Shown here piece by piece: positions 9,558 to 10,881 of a stretch of 10,881 nt of DNA (the stretch's first letter is position 1; every line of letters begins with the position of its first letter). The translations under genes and the position numbers were made by a program. Source of the stretch: Phoronis ovalis (Eukaryota > Phoronida > Phoronidae); assembly GCA_028565635.1 (NCBI GenBank), contig JAOXYB010058868.1, forward strand, positions 1 to 10,881, written 5' to 3'. The notes beneath the pieces were generated by a model, which worked only from the letters and a program-made list of their open reading frames with translations, had not been told where the DNA came from and did no database searches.

Positions 9558-9876
9558 CCCGGGGGGGGAAGTCAGTATAAAAGTATGTTCCAACAAAATT
9601 TCGCAAAAGGATATGTTTTTCGAACCACGGATGCGTAACGTGCTTAGGGTCTGTTTTTTAGCTAAAATCACGAAAAGGGTTGTTTTTTTGGAGGTGTGAC
9701 ACTTTGTTAGGGGTGTTTTTTTTTCAAAAGTCACTCCCTTAGGGGTGTATTTTTTCAAAAAACTCACTTCCTTAGAGGTGTATTTTTTGCAGAATTTCAC
9801 TTCATAAACTAGGGCTTTTTTTGAAAACCCATGTTGGAACATGGGTACCCACTTTCATATTGACTGCCCCCCCGGG
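9558..9876. mobile_element. Nested inverted-repeat element inside the MITE's left end
   Basis: 319 bp bounded by CCCGGGGGGG... and ...CCCCCCCGGG, with imperfect inverted ends (9558-9594 and 9833-9876) that pair again at GTTCCAAC. It is flanked by CGTATAGT (9550-9557) and TGTATAGT (9877-9884), a near-perfect 8-bp duplication (7 of 8). The outer TIR continues immediately after the second copy with GTTTCGTAT, exactly as in the intact right TIR, which shows the boundaries. An 8-bp duplication would fit a hAT-like element, but this is tentative. The inside holds a minisatellite and no gene. Confidence 0.75.
9644..9830. repeat. Minisatellite of ~32-bp units within the nested element
   Basis: About six degenerate units begin near 9644, 9674, 9707, 9739, 9772 and 9809. 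The common form is TTAGGGGTGT, a run of T, then CAAAA and TCACTCCC. The central units (9707-9804) are the best conserved. Translation on the minus strand gives a repetitive Lys/Thr-rich frame (9522-9842) that merely reflects the array. Confidence 0.75.
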
Positions 9877-10273
9877 TGTATAGTGTTTCGTATAGGAAAT
9901 ACCCCCACCCCCCTGGTCAAATGTAGGGGGGTTAGTGAGATTTGGACGTCACGCAGGTGTAGAAACTGACAACCAATTTCAAGAGCGAAATCAGGGCCGT
10001 TAGACACTTTTTCAAAAGGCGGGTGTGAGAGAAAAATATCAGTTCAGTAATCGAAAAAGGTCGCTGAAACGTGTCTGAAAAATTTGACAAGCAAAAAAAA
10101 AGGTAATTTTCACTCCTATTGTAACAATACGCTCAGAATAAGTGCCGTAAACGAAAGGAAAATGGTTTCTGTTTCAAAGGGGGGTGTCGTATTGTATATA
10201 TACTAGGCATTATTTTTTCATTTTTCGCACTAAACCATAAATGTAGGGGGATTTTAACCTCCCCTTGCCCCCC

Positions 10274-10325
10274 ATACGAAACACTATACGTTTGCAGTCA
10301 TTGCGATAACTTTTGAGATGATCCC
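10274..10325. repeat. Right terminal inverted repeat of the outer MITE
   Basis: Intact 52-bp end. Read from the outside (minus strand) it matches the left end through GGGATCATCTC, CGCAATGA, GCAAACGTATAGT and GTTTCGTAT. Because it is uninterrupted, it is the reference that defines the exact insertion point of the nested element in the left end. Confidence 0.85.
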
Positions 10326-10328
10326 TAA

Positions 10329-10591
10329 ATTGACTATAAAATCATAATTAAAACATTGTTTTAAAATGCTATATGGTGCAAAATAAAATAGAAAATCAGT
10401 GTTGCATGTAATGTATTTTTTTGCGTTTGTATTTAGGTTGCACAGCAAGTGCAACCTATCGAGATTGTATCTTTTTCTTTTTTTTCTTCTAATTTTCAAA
10501 TGTCTATAACTTGGAGACACTTTGAGCTATGGCCGGGTGTCAAACTTAAAGTGTGGACTTGGTACGGAGGGAGACATACAAAAATTAGGTC
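10329..10591. other. Non-coding AT-rich stretch right of the MITE
   Basis: Apart from the hairpin at 10434-10458 and the following T/C-rich tract, nothing recognisable. Short frames on both strands lack any family resemblance. Confidence 0.5.
10434..10458. repeat. Perfect hairpin, 10-bp stem and 5-base loop
   Basis: TAGGTTGCAC and GTGCAACCTA pair perfectly around the loop AGCAA. It is followed by a pyrimidine-rich tract (about 10469-10493). No gene or transposon boundary could be tied to it; it may be the edge or a structural part of a dispersed repeat. Confidence 0.6.
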
Positions 10592-10876
10592 GGGTCAATT
10601 TGAGGTCAGTAGGTCAAATTTCAAAAATGTCTTAAACGTTCAAAAATGAAGATATCTGGTGACCTAAAGGTCACCTTGATGATTTTTGATGTCTTTTATG
10701 GGTCAAAAGGTCAGATTTTTATTTTTTAGCATATTTTTGGTTAGTTTTAATAAGCAAGATACTATAAATCAAGACAGAGTGGTGCTACAGTCGTATAATT
10801 TGAGTGACATATGTCATCCCTATGTCATCATAGCTGACCTAATAGGTCAAAAGGTTATTCAGGGGTCAAAAGGTCA
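10592..10876. repeat. Cluster of AGGTCA-type hexamers, many as direct repeats spaced by 2
   Basis: Twelve copies of RGGTCA, its complement TGACCT, or a one-base variant occur in 285 bp: 10592, 10603, 10611, 10660, 10668, 10700, 10708, 10835, 10844, 10852, 10863, 10871. Four pairs are direct repeats with 2-base spacing (10603/10611, 10700/10708, 10844/10852, 10863/10871). Two of these are identical GGGTCAAAAGGTCA strings. An 18-base perfect palindrome, GGTGACCTAAAGGTCACC, lies at 10658-10675. AGGTCA is the nuclear-receptor half-site, but such strings also make up dispersed repeats of invertebrate genomes, which I consider the likelier explanation. Confidence 0.6.
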
Positions 10877-10881
10877 AACTC

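Larger units (their letters stand above)
9513..10325. mobile_element. Non-autonomous PIF/Harbinger-like element (MITE), interrupted
   Basis: The ends are inverted repeats starting GGGATCATCTCAAAAGTTAT: left 9513-9557, resuming at 9885-9893 after an insertion; right 10274-10325. They match over about 52 bp with one 2-base gap and a two-base change. The element is flanked by TAA at 9510-9512 and 10326-10328, the 3-bp duplication typical of PIF/Harbinger. There is no transposase frame, so it would move only with help from an autonomous copy. Subtracting the nested insert and one duplication leaves about 486 bp, MITE size. The interior is G-run-rich and non-coding. Assignment to the superfamily rests on the TAA and the GGG start only. 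Confidence 0.8.

Noticed and set aside
9522-9842. 106-codon minus-strand frame rich in Lys and Thr
   Set aside because: It is the translation of the ~32-bp minisatellite and both transposon ends, not a gene.
10434-10458. Hairpin as the 3' end of a Helitron
   Set aside because: No CTRR end follows it and no matching TC 5' end is seen.

Overview
The window looks like nuclear DNA of a eukaryote, most likely an invertebrate animal. It is AT-rich, its one large gene is bounded by sequences that match splice signals rather than bacterial start and stop signals, and its flank carries nested non-coding inverted-repeat transposons, a minisatellite and AGGTCA-rich repetitive DNA. The species cannot be named from the sequence; the type of repeat suggests a marine invertebrate, which is only an impression.

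Layout, left to right. Positions 1-452 are read as intron. Positions 453-9130 (minus strand) are one giant open exon of about 8.7 kb encoding 2,892 full codons of a multimodular non-ribosomal peptide synthetase (NRPS). Positions 9131-9509 are the upstream flank of this exon, with a splice-acceptor-like sequence directly at the first ATG and a TATA-like box 142 bases further up. Positions 9513-10325 are an 813-bp transposon with long inverted ends and a TAA duplication (PIF/Harbinger-like). A second 319-bp inverted-repeat element with a short tandem array inside has inserted into its left end. Positions 10329-10881 are non-coding, with a perfect hairpin and a cluster of AGGTCA-type hexamers.

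Domain order of the synthetase is: half condensation domain, A1, T1, epimerase (E), C2, A2, T2, C3, start of A3. The intact parts have their catalytic motifs: HHxxxDG in C2 and C3, GGDSI and GGHSL carrier serines in T1 and T2, the EsHGRE glutamate in E, and complete A-domain cores. As read, module 1 loads one amino acid (specificity code resembling cysteine) and epimerises it to the D form. C2 joins it to the A2 residue, and C3 passes the dipeptide to a third residue whose A domain runs across the intron and out of the window. Termination (TE, R or terminal C) is not visible.

The most interesting points are the intron-flanked giant NRPS exon in a probable animal genome, the apparent stop codon that is better read as a splice donor, the missing front half of the first condensation domain, the unusual A-domain codes, and the datable transposon-in-transposon upstream.
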